Assembly (NCBI RefSeq): GCF_000316115.1
Contig: NZ_JH993797.1
Coordinates: 7,909,961-7,973,960, forward strand
Direction of reading: 5' to 3'
DNA: 64,000 nucleotides
Source: Leptolyngbya sp. PCC 7375
GTDB lineage: Bacteria > Cyanobacteriota > Cyanobacteriia > Phormidesmidales > Phormidesmidaceae
A model generated the notes under the pieces. That model saw only the letters and a list, made by a program, of their open reading frames with translations. It ran no database searches and was not told the origin of the DNA. The translations under genes and the position numbers were made by a program. Below are positions 44,683 to 53,697 of the stretch, one piece after another (position 1 is the stretch's first letter; the number at the start of each line of letters is the position of its first letter).

Positions 44683-46595
44683 GTTTTAGGATTTACGTAG
44701 GGTTGCAACAACTCAATTAAGGCTTCATTGTCTGATGTTTGAGCCGTCTCCCAAACCATTTGGAGTGTGGAATCGTTAACGCCAGCCTCCAGCAATTGTT
44801 CAACCGTCGTCAGATCGCTGAACCCAATGGCCCATAAGAGAATGGGCTCCCCTCGCCAACTAACGTTAGGGTCAGCCCCATTGTCCAGCAGACGTTGAGT
44901 GATCTCTGGCTGATCATTTGCGATCGCATTCACCAGGGGCGTCATCCCTTCCCACTGATTGCCAACAATATTCACATTAGCCCCTTGCTCAATCAGTTGT
45001 TGTACCTTGGCAAGATCATCCTCATTAATGGCTTGGTGTAGTTTAGTTTGCCCCTGCTTATCTAGCGCATTGACACGACGATCAGCAATCATTTTCTGCC
45101 GAATTTCTCCACTATCCCAGCCCGTCAGCATCGCCAGATTCTCAGCGGCTTGAGCCATGGTACGTTGATAGCGCCAGCGAGATATACAAACGGCAGATCC
45201 AAGCGGTCGTCTAATCACATATCTCGACTGAAAGTCCACACCTGCCCATTCCGGGAATGAACGTCCTGCAATTCCAGGCTTTTCTGCCAGTTTCTCAAGG
45301 GTGACTTCTTGGAAGCGTAAATCTTCTGGAAAGGTGTCTGGGTTGTAGCGCACATGCAATCGAGTGATCCAGGTTTCAGGAAACTCCTCACTCCACCATA
45401 CGCCCATGTCCTTTAGATCCTCTTCTGTTGGCAGTTCTTCAGGGGGCACTGCACAGGGATCACACTTAATGTTTTCACCAAATATGCGGGTGGCATACTC
45501 CAAAAACACAGCATCGGCATATTTTTCATAGGTGCGTTGAAACATTGTTTCGTAAAAGTTGCCAAATTCACTTTGAACAAAGGCTGGCAACTCATGACCA
45601 GACGGCCAACGGGGTTTAGACTCTGCATCGGTCGGCACAGGCAGCGTCTGATAATTAGCTATTTCAGCGTAGGCAGTAGGCGATAAAACATGAATAATCA
45701 AATCCTGGTCGCCCTTGGCATTCAGGGTCCCCAAGCGAATGGGTAGCATAAACTCGTCCGATTCGTAGTCCAAGACAATGGGACGTAAAAATTGTCCTCC
45801 TCCTTTTTGAAATTCGCCTAGATTGACCCGCACCACAAAGAATTTCATCTCTGCATCAATGTAGGATTGCAACATTGTTGTTGCATCTGGGCTCACCTGA
45901 TAATCGTTCTGTTGCAACCAGGTCACCAGGTCATCTGACTCATTAGCACTTAAAATAACAACATCATATTCTCCAACCGTAAACTCATCTTCAACGGTGA
46001 CAGCGGGCATCGACTGGGTAATGGTTCGATTAGCCCCCCCGACTTTATTCGCCTGATTGAGAAAGGAGGGGACAGCAGCCACAGCCAAAAAAGTCAGGAA
46101 CAAAAGTGCGACGGCCAGTGCCAGTTTGTTCAGCCTGGGCCAGATCCATGAGAGCAAAAAGAATACAATGATCGGAATAGCCAAAAAGACGATAACTCGA
46201 TACCAATCGTATTCTTGTTGGCAGGGATGATCAAAATATTGAGCCAATCGCGGTGCCGTAAACGCACCCAACTTTTCCATGAGTGCACCGTCACCAATAC
46301 TGACTTGATCGCGGCTTGGGAGTACCGGAATTGGAACAATTCGGGCAAAGTCTTGAACATCCCCCTGGAAATCATTGGCCATCATAAAGACACTGCGATT
46401 TCCACTATGGGCGATGACAACCTGGGAAGCCGTATTTTCTAGACTACTGTCTGCTTTAGCAACGAAGAACCCGCAGAATGCCTGCACGGGTGCAGCCATG
46501 GAAATACAGAGGCAAACGGTGACCAAAGCAATCGCTAAGGGTTTCAACCGCCGGACACAGATTGTAAACAAGCGCACGAACCATGACGATGACAT
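44679..46595 (-). CDS. DUF2330 membrane protein with C-terminal ankyrin repeats
   Basis: A signal peptide (LAIALVTVCLCISMAAPVQA) precedes AFCGFFVAKADSSL and VVIAHSGNRSVFMMANDFQGDVQDFARIVPIP, the opening of DUF2330. Two transmembrane segments at about 130-150 and 158-178 follow. The DUF2330 body continues (VTVEDEFTVGEYDVVILSA, FFVVRVNLGEFQ, LRPIVLDYESDEFMLPIRLG). The last 130 residues are about four ankyrin repeats (GQTKLHQAINEDDLAKVQQLIEQGANVN, GMTPLVNAIANDQPEITQRLLDNGAD). It is probably inserted in the cell envelope with a large exposed domain; which side the ankyrins face is unclear. Function is unknown. Confidence 0.87.
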   Translation of the reverse strand: MSSSWFVRLFTICVRRLKPLAIALVTVCLCISMAAPVQAFCGFFVAKADSSLENTASQVVIAHSGNRSVFMMANDFQGDVQDFARIVPIPVLPSRDQVSIGDGALMEKLGAFTAPRLAQYFDHPCQQEYDWYRVIVFLAIPIIVFFLLSWIWPRLNKLALAVALLFLTFLAVAAVPSFLNQANKVGGANRTITQSMPAVTVEDEFTVGEYDVVILSANESDDLVTWLQQNDYQVSPDATTMLQSYIDAEMKFFVVRVNLGEFQKGGGQFLRPIVLDYESDEFMLPIRLGTLNAKGDQDLIIHVLSPTAYAEIANYQTLPVPTDAESKPRWPSGHELPAFVQSEFGNFYETMFQRTYEKYADAVFLEYATRIFGENIKCDPCAVPPEELPTEEDLKDMGVWWSEEFPETWITRLHVRYNPDTFPEDLRFQEVTLEKLAEKPGIAGRSFPEWAGVDFQSRYVIRRPLGSAVCISRWRYQRTMAQAAENLAMLTGWDSGEIRQKMIADRRVNALDKQGQTKLHQAINEDDLAKVQQLIEQGANVNIVGNQWEGMTPLVNAIANDQPEITQRLLDNGADPNVSWRGEPILLWAIGFSDLTTVEQLLEAGVNDSTLQMVWETAQTSDNEALIELLQPYVNPKT

Positions 46596-46764
46596 TTAGT
46601 GAAAAATGGCGAGTCAGCTACGTCCACTTTGCCCAAGTGAACGGGAGAACTTATCAAGCTCAGGCACACGGCAAGTATGGATGTAGGCTAAGACAATCCT
46701 TGACAAAAAGGACACTAGAACAGGGTATCAATTTAGAGCGGGACGTTGTCCCAAGGATAGAAGT

Positions 46765-47136
46765 CTAGTTTTCATAGTACGTATGGGTTTCTAAATCACA
46801 TACATTAATGCCATATTTTTCCAGTTTGTCACCGTCGGAAAATACGGCCAGAAAGTCATAGAGACAGCCACGGTCACCGGGCAGGGTAATAATAGTCCAA
46901 TCTCCATTTTCTCGAACGGCTTCATTCCCCAGGAGATCGCCCTCCCAATCGTTAGCCACCTGGGGAGAGGCATAAAACTCCAGCATGTCGACGGACGTAT
47001 CGTTGATCAGCGTAAACGCATATTCATCAGCATTGGCCCACGTCGGTGTGGCTGACGAGAGGGCTGCTAAAACTGTTAATGGACAGGCCAGAACCCTTGG
47101 GAGAGCAACAGACTGGGAGAAACGGAGCAGACTCAT
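46765..47136 (-). CDS. small secreted protein of a Cys-pair, Trp-containing family
   Basis: A signal peptide (about 34 residues, cleavage near TWA-NA) is followed by INDTSVDMLEFYASPQVANDW and GCLYDFLAVFSDGDKLEKYGINVCDLETHTYYE. This layout recurs in small exported cyanobacterial proteins with a Cys pair, sometimes misnamed in annotation. The mature part is about 88 residues and probably a beta fold with one disulfide. Function is unknown. It is 170 bases upstream of the DUF2330 gene on the same strand. Confidence 0.8.
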   Translation of the reverse strand: MSLLRFSQSVALPRVLACPLTVLAALSSATPTWANADEYAFTLINDTSVDMLEFYASPQVANDWEGDLLGNEAVRENGDWTIITLPGDRGCLYDFLAVFSDGDKLEKYGINVCDLETHTYYEN

Positions 47137-47625
47137 GGTAGTTCAACTCTGAAACGTTAATCACACAATGTCCCTATTTAACAATGTCCCTATTCAACCT
47201 AGCATCGACTTGAGCGCTTTGAAGCTATATGGCAGGAGCCTTTGTCAAAGCTTCAAGTAGATTTCTCAGCACGTCTATCCAAGAATTAAGGACAGGATTG
47301 TTAGCTTTATTAAGCCGTTTATGCCGGTTTTAGAAGTGGCATAAAAACTATGTCATTTGTTGCTATCCCGTATCCGTATATCGGCTAGGGCGCGATATAT
47401 AACTGATAGGGCCTACAGTGGCTACATTACTAGGTATTCCTAACCTGTATCTATCGACTGCCACGTTTCAGTGGACTCCGGATATGATGATTTCTTCAGT
47501 TTATTGCTACTCTGTTATACGTAAGTCTAACTGGCTAAGTTAAACGCTAAAATCCTCAAGCTCAGCGGGCACCTAAATTAACTCTAACGATTGGCAAGGC
47601 CTCCTACTCAAATACCAATTTCGCC
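47137..47625. other. intergenic region with a 16-bp tandem duplication
   Basis: No gene is seen. ACAATGTCCCTATTTA at 47165-47180 is repeated as ACAATGTCCCTATTCA at 47181-47196, just upstream of the small secreted protein gene. Confidence 0.5.
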
Positions 47626-48891
47626 ATGACTGCTTCTGATAAAACATTTATTCAAATAGTGCAGAAACTCCCGCTTCAAAGCTCACAGCTTTTGAGAGTT
47701 AGTACCTTTGCTGTCGTTGGTCTGTTGAGTACTCAGGCTGTCTTGGCCCAAGCTGAGACAGGGTCGGCGATTGATTTAGCCACCCCTCCATCTGCTGTTG
47801 AAGCCCCTCAAGGACAAGTTGCCCCGCCTGTTGCTCCCGCCCCCTTAGTGGTAGAGCCTGTAGCACCCAGCAGCGTTGTGCCTAGCTCCATTGAGGCTCC
47901 ATCGTCTGGAGCTGTTGATTATGGCACAGTTTTTATTGAGCCAGAACCAGCGGCTGCCCCCACCCTGGAGTCCTTGAGGCCAGGCAGGCAGGCTGAGGTT
48001 TCTAACGGCGCACCTGATGTAGAGGTGATTTCACCCGCTGACTATGGGGCTGGGCTGATTGATACCACATCCTATAGCGTGGGCGCTACGATGCCGGATG
48101 TGTTTATTTCTGAACGTTCTAGCGGCTGTGAGTTTTTGTTGGAAGGTCGCAATGGAGTGCGCAATGCTGCCTGTGGCACCGTGGGTCGATTGGCAGGTGC
48201 GATCGCAAACCAGTTAGCCCCTGGTCAAGCCCAAGGTGGCTTTGCCGGTTCTGCCATTAACATTCCAGGCCTACCGCTGCCGGGTGGTACAACCGCCGCT
48301 GCTCGGGACTATTACAATAGAGCGGCCCAAGCCGTTGTGCAGCTACAGCTGGGTGAAAAATTCATTTTTCCATTGACCGTACCTGCCTCCATATCCTCCC
48401 TCTTTGGCTGGCGGATGCACCCTATTTTTGGAGTACAGCGCTTCCACTCAGGGACTGATATTGCCGCCCCCATGGGGACATCCGTTGTCGCTACCCAGTC
48501 CGGTCGCGTCACCGTATCAGAATATTTAGGCGGTTACGGTTTAACGGTCATACTACGCCACAACGACAACAGCCTGGAGAGCCGCTATGCCCACCTGGCA
48601 CAGATTTTAGTGCAGCCCGGTGAATGGGTAGAACAAGGTGAAGTGATTGGTTTGGTGGGTAGCACAGGTAACTCCACGGGTCCACACCTGCACTTTGAGC
48701 TGCGCCAACTCACCAGGACGGGTTGGGTTGTGCTAAATCCAGACTCACTGGTTAAGCAAACGTTAGGCACCCTGGCGCAGGCCTTGGGTAATTCGTCGTT
48801 GCTAACCTTCTCAGGTGTTTCCACCCTTCAGCCTAGCGGGGAGGCTGTAGCCGACTTACCGTTCCGCCCAGCCCAGCCCCTCGCCAATTAA
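47626..48891 (+). CDS. M23-family peptidoglycan endopeptidase
   Basis: The 421-residue protein has an N-terminal signal region (LLRVSTFAVVGLLSTQAVLA) and a Pro/Val/Ala-rich linker to about 110. A middle Cys-bearing segment (SGCEFLLEGRNGVRNAACG) follows. The C-terminal M23 domain covers about 245-385: SISSLFGWRMHPIFGVQRFHSGTD with the HxxxD zinc pair, RYAHL, and GPHLHFEL with the HxH zinc pair. All catalytic metal ligands are present, so it should be an active periplasmic amide hydrolase on cross-links, or an amidase regulator. No cell-division gene is adjacent. Confidence 0.92.
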   Translation: MTASDKTFIQIVQKLPLQSSQLLRVSTFAVVGLLSTQAVLAQAETGSAIDLATPPSAVEAPQGQVAPPVAPAPLVVEPVAPSSVVPSSIEAPSSGAVDYGTVFIEPEPAAAPTLESLRPGRQAEVSNGAPDVEVISPADYGAGLIDTTSYSVGATMPDVFISERSSGCEFLLEGRNGVRNAACGTVGRLAGAIANQLAPGQAQGGFAGSAINIPGLPLPGGTTAAARDYYNRAAQAVVQLQLGEKFIFPLTVPASISSLFGWRMHPIFGVQRFHSGTDIAAPMGTSVVATQSGRVTVSEYLGGYGLTVILRHNDNSLESRYAHLAQILVQPGEWVEQGEVIGLVGSTGNSTGPHLHFELRQLTRTGWVVLNPDSLVKQTLGTLAQALGNSSLLTFSGVSTLQPSGEAVADLPFRPAQPLAN

Positions 48892-48955
48892 TCAGTGCGC
48901 ATGAGCTGCGCCAGCACATTAGCTGCGCCCGCACATTAGCTGCGCCCGCATCTCC

Positions 48956-49408
48956 TTAAAATACAAACACGTTGCCGTTGGCCTCAACGGTCAGGTTACT
49001 GACATCCGCATCTAAATCATTGGTGGGGCGGATAATTATGTCTAAGACACCGGTCGTTTCATCAAAGCTGATGGCCGTTTGTAGCAAGCCCACCCCCGTC
49101 TGTCGATCTTTCGGAATATCTTCGTAAAAGAACGTCAGGGTGGCTGGGGTGTTTAGCTGTTGCAAAGTGATGTCTGCTGTTGGTGTGAGGCGGCGAGGCT
49201 GAGTATCCCCCAATGCTTCATAGGTAATAGTGTCCGTTGTTTGATTTACCAGGCGAATGGTGATGCCTTCTTGAGCCACTGGCACTGTGGTCACAGGATC
49301 TCCCAGGGCTGGTGCCTGGGCCACTAGGGGAGCTGGATGAGCCGCGAATAGGGCTAGCATTGTTAAAACAGAGAGTGAAAGGGGCGTCCACTTCTTAATG
49401 TTCATCAT
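48956..49408 (-). CDS. small secreted beta-rich protein
   Basis: The start at 49408 or the next codon, 49405, gives a signal peptide (MNIKKWTPLSLSVLTMLALF, cleavage near VAQ-AP). The mature part, about 120 residues, has short beta-strand patterns (ITIRLVNQTTDTITYEALG, ATLTFFYEDIP, GVLDIIIRP). This resembles small exported cyanobacterial proteins of the same general class as the one at 46765. I do not recognise a named family. It is convergent with the M23 gene and precedes the ABC transporter's downstream end. Confidence 0.72.
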   Translation of the reverse strand: MMNIKKWTPLSLSVLTMLALFAAHPAPLVAQAPALGDPVTTVPVAQEGITIRLVNQTTDTITYEALGDTQPRRLTPTADITLQQLNTPATLTFFYEDIPKDRQTGVGLLQTAISFDETTGVLDIIIRPTNDLDADVSNLTVEANGNVFVF

Positions 49409-49592
49409 TTTTTTCCGAACTGTAGTAGATATAGCTTGAGCAAAAATAGCTTGGCGCATATAGTTCACAGCATCAGTGATTGCTGAAAGCTATGGATGGC
49501 AGTAGCTATGGGCACAGCAAACGACTGCATGCAGTTAGCAGTTTGCCATAGGTCTGTAATTTTTGGCCTATAAAGAAATTGTATTGGGCTTT

Positions 49593-51644
49593 TTAGCCTT
49601 TGTGAAAAATAAATGGCGATGATACTTGCCGCTCTGAAGATTTGCGGCCATAGGCTGCCGATGACGCCACCTGCCAGGGCTGATCGCCCCTCAACTCCAG
49701 TACCCTATGGTGGTACTCCAACAACGATGGCCGGTGCCCCACGCTGACGTAAGCTGTCTCAGTTTCTGCTAGCAATTGATAGAGATGCCGCTCATTTTCA
49801 ATATCTAAAGCACTGGTGGCCTCATCTAACATGACGTATCGGGGCTGAGAAAGTAGCACCCGGGCAAAGGCCAACCGTTGCTGTTGTCCTAACGATAAAA
49901 CACTGAGCCAATCATGAATTGTATCAAGGCCACCAAACTGTTCGGGCAAACCGCCCAAATTTACCTGTTCTAACACGTTTAGCAGCGTCACCTCTGGGTG
50001 CTGATAATTATGGGGATAGGTCAACTGCTCTCGCAGGGTGCCCAACAGCATGTAAGGTCGCTGGGGCAAAAACAACATATCTCGCACCTCTGGCCGCAGG
50101 ATCTGACCCTGGCCATTGGTCCATAAACCTGCGATCGCACGCAATAGCGAGCTTTTACCACAACCGCTGGCCCCCACAATCAGTAGGCGGTCGTGTGCCC
50201 CTACCTGTAAAGACAAATCTTGGACCAGGGTCTGGCTAGAATTGGGTGTCAAAATCGTCAGTTTCTCCAACGTTAATTGAGAATCAATATGCGTCTGAAT
50301 CTCACTGCGATGTTCGTGTTGATGGGCAACATAGGGCTGCTCCATGTGCCCATGGAAAGCCCCCAGGCGATTGATGCTGGCGGCAAATTCGGCAATCTCG
50401 TCAATACGGTTAGTAATTAGCGACAGCGCCCGCAGCACCTGATTAAAGGCAATAGCTGCCTGGGTGAAGGTACCAAAATCTGTTTCCCCTGCAAAATACA
50501 ACGGCGCAACAATCACATAGGGAACAATCCGGGTGAAATAGTTGTACCCATACTGGAATATGTCAATTAAGGATTGCCAAATAATCAACAAGTCAAAGTT
50601 ACGGACGGCTGTTAGCAGACGCTGGGTGACCTGTTCTCTCTCTAGTTGCTCACCCCGATAAAAGGCAATGGATTCAGCATTGTCTCGCACATGCACCATG
50701 CTGTAGCGAAAGTCGGCTTCAAGGCGGAGCTGATCGTAGTTGATTTTGATCAGTCGACGACCGGTGATGGCTGCGATCGCAGTTCCCACAATGGCATACA
50801 CCAGTAGCCCAATGGTCAGCGGCTTAGAAATGGTATAGAGGATGGTAGTAAAAGCAACTAGCGTCAGCACTGAGTCTAAACTATCGAGCAAAAACGATAA
50901 CGTAACCGCTGTAAACGACTTAATATCCTGGGTAATCCGCTGATCTGGATTATCAATTTCCGTATTGGCAGCATTCGAATCTAACTCATAGTAAGCACGA
51001 TTGCTAAAATAGCGCTCCAAGAAATGGTCCGTTAACCACATACGCCAGCGCAATGCCAGCTTCAGGCGTACATAGCGGTACAACACAATAATTGGAATGA
51101 CCGCCACAATAATCACACCATATACAGACAAAAATTGCCAAAATGTATTGGCATCCTGCTGATTTAGGGCATTTTCTACAAATCTAAAAACATAGCTAAT
51201 GGAGACATTGATGCCGTTGACTGTAAACGACAACAATAATAAAAGACCGAGCAAACTCCATTGAGACCATCGCTGTTGCAAGCCTCGCCTCAGCCGATAC
51301 GCAACTGCACCCCCTATGGCTAGAGTTGCCACAGCCCCATAGGGCACCCAAGACAACAATAACGCCATCACTTGCGCCACCAACTGTCCAGCCAAATTAG
51401 TAAAAAAGTCAGGAAATAGCGCTCTGCCCAGTAAAGTTAAACCGACTGTGAGCCAAAACGCAACAGCGATTACAACGAATAACAACAATAATAATAGACC
51501 CAGATAGACTCTAGTTTGTCTGGGGCCAGTGGGATAAAAATAGGGTTGGGCAATGGCCACAAATCGTTCCCACAGTTGGCGGTTAAACTGAAAGCGACTG
51601 AGTGTGGCACCCGGTGACAATGAAGATGACGATGGGGCTTGCAT
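49593..51644 (-). CDS. BacA/SbmA-like ABC transporter, fused permease-ATPase
   Basis: The 683-residue protein has about six transmembrane helices in the first 330 residues of the ABC_membrane_2 (ALDP/SbmA) type. The ATPase follows: Walker A GASGCGKSS, signature LSLGQQQRLAFARVLL and Walker B YVMLDEATSALD. Related proteins move peptides or vitamin B12 and fatty acids across the inner membrane; in bacteria BacA/SbmA/YddA types import antimicrobial peptides. Divergent from it, starting 311 bases away, is a double-glycine-leader peptide gene, which makes a peptide substrate plausible. Confidence 0.9.
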   Translation of the reverse strand: MQAPSSSSLSPGATLSRFQFNRQLWERFVAIAQPYFYPTGPRQTRVYLGLLLLLLFVVIAVAFWLTVGLTLLGRALFPDFFTNLAGQLVAQVMALLLSWVPYGAVATLAIGGAVAYRLRRGLQQRWSQWSLLGLLLLLSFTVNGINVSISYVFRFVENALNQQDANTFWQFLSVYGVIIVAVIPIIVLYRYVRLKLALRWRMWLTDHFLERYFSNRAYYELDSNAANTEIDNPDQRITQDIKSFTAVTLSFLLDSLDSVLTLVAFTTILYTISKPLTIGLLVYAIVGTAIAAITGRRLIKINYDQLRLEADFRYSMVHVRDNAESIAFYRGEQLEREQVTQRLLTAVRNFDLLIIWQSLIDIFQYGYNYFTRIVPYVIVAPLYFAGETDFGTFTQAAIAFNQVLRALSLITNRIDEIAEFAASINRLGAFHGHMEQPYVAHQHEHRSEIQTHIDSQLTLEKLTILTPNSSQTLVQDLSLQVGAHDRLLIVGASGCGKSSLLRAIAGLWTNGQGQILRPEVRDMLFLPQRPYMLLGTLREQLTYPHNYQHPEVTLLNVLEQVNLGGLPEQFGGLDTIHDWLSVLSLGQQQRLAFARVLLSQPRYVMLDEATSALDIENERHLYQLLAETETAYVSVGHRPSLLEYHHRVLELRGDQPWQVASSAAYGRKSSERQVSSPFIFHKG

Positions 51645-51955
51645 ATTAGCAATCTAGTAACAAGGTGCTCCAAAGGATGACAGAGTTATCTGAAGCATTT
51701 CTGACAAAATGCTGAGATAACTGTAAATACTGCTTTAAAATGGCTGAGTGTAGCCGGTGACAAGGGTCACTACCAAGGGTGATTTCTATGAGAAGAGTCT
51801 CAGCAAACCCATGCCATTTTGTCATTCACTTCTAATCAACCATTAAAACTACAGCGATGGAGCCTGGATAAAGTAATACCCATGAAAGGAAAAGCGTTCA
51901 TTGTGTTTCTTCTTTCACAGCTCGTAACTGTCCTAAATTTTTTGAGGCATTCACC
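51645..51955. other. divergent promoter region of the ABC transporter and peptide gene
   Basis: No gene of note is seen; a 12-codon frame (MTELSEAFLTKC) near 51679 is probably chance. The region must carry both divergent promoters. Confidence 0.45.
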
Positions 51956-52135
51956 ATGACAGATCACACTAAGAACACCCAGACCGATGAGCAAATCTCT
52001 GATGAGCAGCTAACAGATGTTTCTGGTGGCAACAGCATACATCAAAGACGCTTAGAGCATTTGGACAACCAGTCTAAGAGTGTTAAAGATATCCAGGAGA
52101 CTCGCCTAGAGCACCTGGACAATCAAAGCAAATAG
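51956..52135 (+). CDS. candidate RiPP precursor with double-Gly leader and repeated core
   Basis: The 59-residue frame has a GAGG ribosome-binding site 8 bases before the ATG. Residues 1-25 look like a peptide leader (SDEQLTDVSGG, the double-glycine cleavage pattern of Nif11/bacteriocin-type leaders). The presumed core, residues 26-59, contains RLEHLDNQSK twice (residues 32-41 and 50-59) joined by an 8-residue SVKDIQET linker. There is no Cys, so thioether lanthionines are excluded. A terminator follows at 52177. Divergent is a peptide-type ABC transporter. No maturation enzyme is in the window. It could alternatively be a signalling peptide. Confidence 0.75.
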   Translation: MTDHTKNTQTDEQISDEQLTDVSGGNSIHQRRLEHLDNQSKSVKDIQETRLEHLDNQSK

Positions 52136-52176
52136 AAACAAGTAAACGGTTTGAATAAAACCTGAATGGTTTATGT

Positions 52177-52208
52177 AGGGGCTCCCCTTGTGGGTGCCCT
52201 TTTATTAT
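52177..52208 (+). terminator. rho-independent terminator of the peptide gene
   Basis: AGGGGCTCCC pairs with GGGTGCCCTT (8 of 10) across a short loop and is followed by TTTTATTAT. It lies about 40 bases after the peptide stop codon. Confidence 0.75.
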
Positions 52209-52431
52209 CTAGGTAAATTGTCACCTTTATATAAATCCACCGTACCCAAAGATATTCAAAACCCAATTTATAGGTGATAGCGCAGGGAGATCATCACTCC
52301 GTTCTATACCATAGGCATCTTCCAAGAGAACTTCGAGAATGTGAAAGTTCGGAATTTTGTGAACAGGCATTTGCATCCAGCGTTTTGAGCCTGTTTGCCA
52401 CACGGTAAGCCATGGTGTGGTCGTCCATAGT

Positions 52432-52647
52432 TTAGATAAAATCTGTTACTACCCCATGAAATATCTTTCCCAATCCAATATGAGGGGTGAGCCTTGTGTT
52501 AAGCGTGTAATCGTTCTCATCGGATGAGCAGTACAGCAATGCTAGTTCGAATCGAGCAATCAGCCCCCCCTTAGTTGGGTCATGGCTCCGAATCCAAATC
52601 CGGAAACGCTCCCAATCATTGTGGACCGCATCAATTTCAACCGACAT
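52432..52647 (-). CDS. possible small protein or gene fragment
   Basis: A 71-residue frame from ATG 52647 (MSVEIDAVHNDWERFRIWIRS) is polar with Trp/Arg clusters. I recognise no family. It lies in a region of mobile-element debris, just left of the group II intron remnant, and could be a truncated gene. Confidence 0.3.
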   Translation of the reverse strand: MSVEIDAVHNDWERFRIWIRSHDPTKGGLIARFELALLYCSSDENDYTLNTRLTPHIGLGKIFHGVVTDFI

Positions 52648-52724
52648 CGGCAATGATCACCGGGCCGCCGGAGTGATCGTGACTTCAAAAAACGCGTGGT
52701 CGGCGGCTTCGCGTGCATCATATT

Positions 52725-52882
52725 GTGTACGCCCGGCATGGGCGTGAACTAATGGGGTGAAAGTCCCCTGTAGGAGGATCAACGTCCAAATGCTCGAAAG
52801 TCATAGGAGACGAGAGACGAGTACTACTAGCTTAAGGCAAGGGCGCTCTCGTGAGGGAGGGGCTGAAGGAAGCCAGCGGCAA
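52725..52882 (+). mobile_element. 5' fragment of a group II intron (domain I)
   Basis: The sequence begins GTGTACGCCCGGCATGGGCG, the conserved 5' end of many bacterial group II introns, followed by GGGGTGAAAGTCCCC and AGCTTAAGGCAAGGGCG-type segments and GGCTGAAGGAAGCC, all domain I landmarks. It breaks off after about 158 bases with no reverse-transcriptase gene or 3' domains. The adjacent IS3 remnant begins at the break. It cannot splice. Confidence 0.8.
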
Positions 52883-52883
52883 A

Positions 52884-53003
52884 ATTGACAGCTTCGGCTT
52901 TCTGCTCATCGATAAAGTAGCGACGTGGTTTTTTGGTCATTTGAACATTATCCTGCATTACGACTCATCGGAAATGTCCACTTTTTTGGGGGAAGGTCAC
53001 CCT
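52884..53003 (-). mobile_element. terminal remnant of an IS3-type insertion sequence
   Basis: On the minus strand a start codon at 52940 opens MTKKPRRYFIDEQKAEAV, the N-terminus of an IS3-family OrfA. It is cut off at the intron fragment. The other side has TGTCCACTTTTTTGGGGGAA, an IS3-like terminal inverted repeat. Confidence 0.7.
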
Positions 53004-53361
53004 TACGTTTGCTAGTTTTTAGGTCAATTTAAATATTTTTCATCCAAATCGAACCCTCGTTCGTATTGATAGTCAAGTAGATAAATACTGATTGATATGA
53101 GGCTGTTCACGTTGGACATCAAGGGTTGGTTTATGGAGCGATTGCTTTGTAGTGGTTTATCTAATTTAAATATAAAAAGTTCGACAAGTGCTAAAAATTA
53201 AAGTTATCCAAGTTTAACTATTATTCGTATCCATAACTGACAATCAATTGTAGTCATATCCAGCTTTATGCATACGTAAAAATCTCACGTGTGGGATTGC
53301 CATTGAAAAGCAATTGTTTGTCTGTTTTTTGTGCTCTACCTGAAAAAGAATGTTTTAAATA

Positions 53362-53396
53362 ACACTTAAATGCTCCTAATAAAGGCGTTTAAGTGT
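53362..53396. repeat. inverted repeat in the gene-free region before the autotransporter
   Basis: ACACTTAAA and TTTAAGTGT are exact complements 17 bases apart, forming a possible stem-loop. The surrounding 53004-53697 holds no gene. Confidence 0.5.
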
Positions 53397-53697
53397 GTCA
53401 ACGTCCTCTTGTAAGTTTTGCTTCTAGTCTGCTTAGAAAGAAAGATCTGCCGATTGAACCCTTCTCACCCTAGATTCCAAAAACAATTTTTCCATGGTTT
53501 CTGGAATCCAAACAACATAAGTGGAAGTAATCTTCTGCGTGGCTCTTTAAGAACCTAAATACCTCTAAAGAGTGCACCAATTTATTTAAGCCAAATCAAT
53601 TTCAAGCCCGAGAGTTTTCTTTAGAGAAAACGCTGGTTTTGATGTGGTCAAGGCTCAAATATCTATAGCTCACAACAATTCACGACAGGAAAATCCC

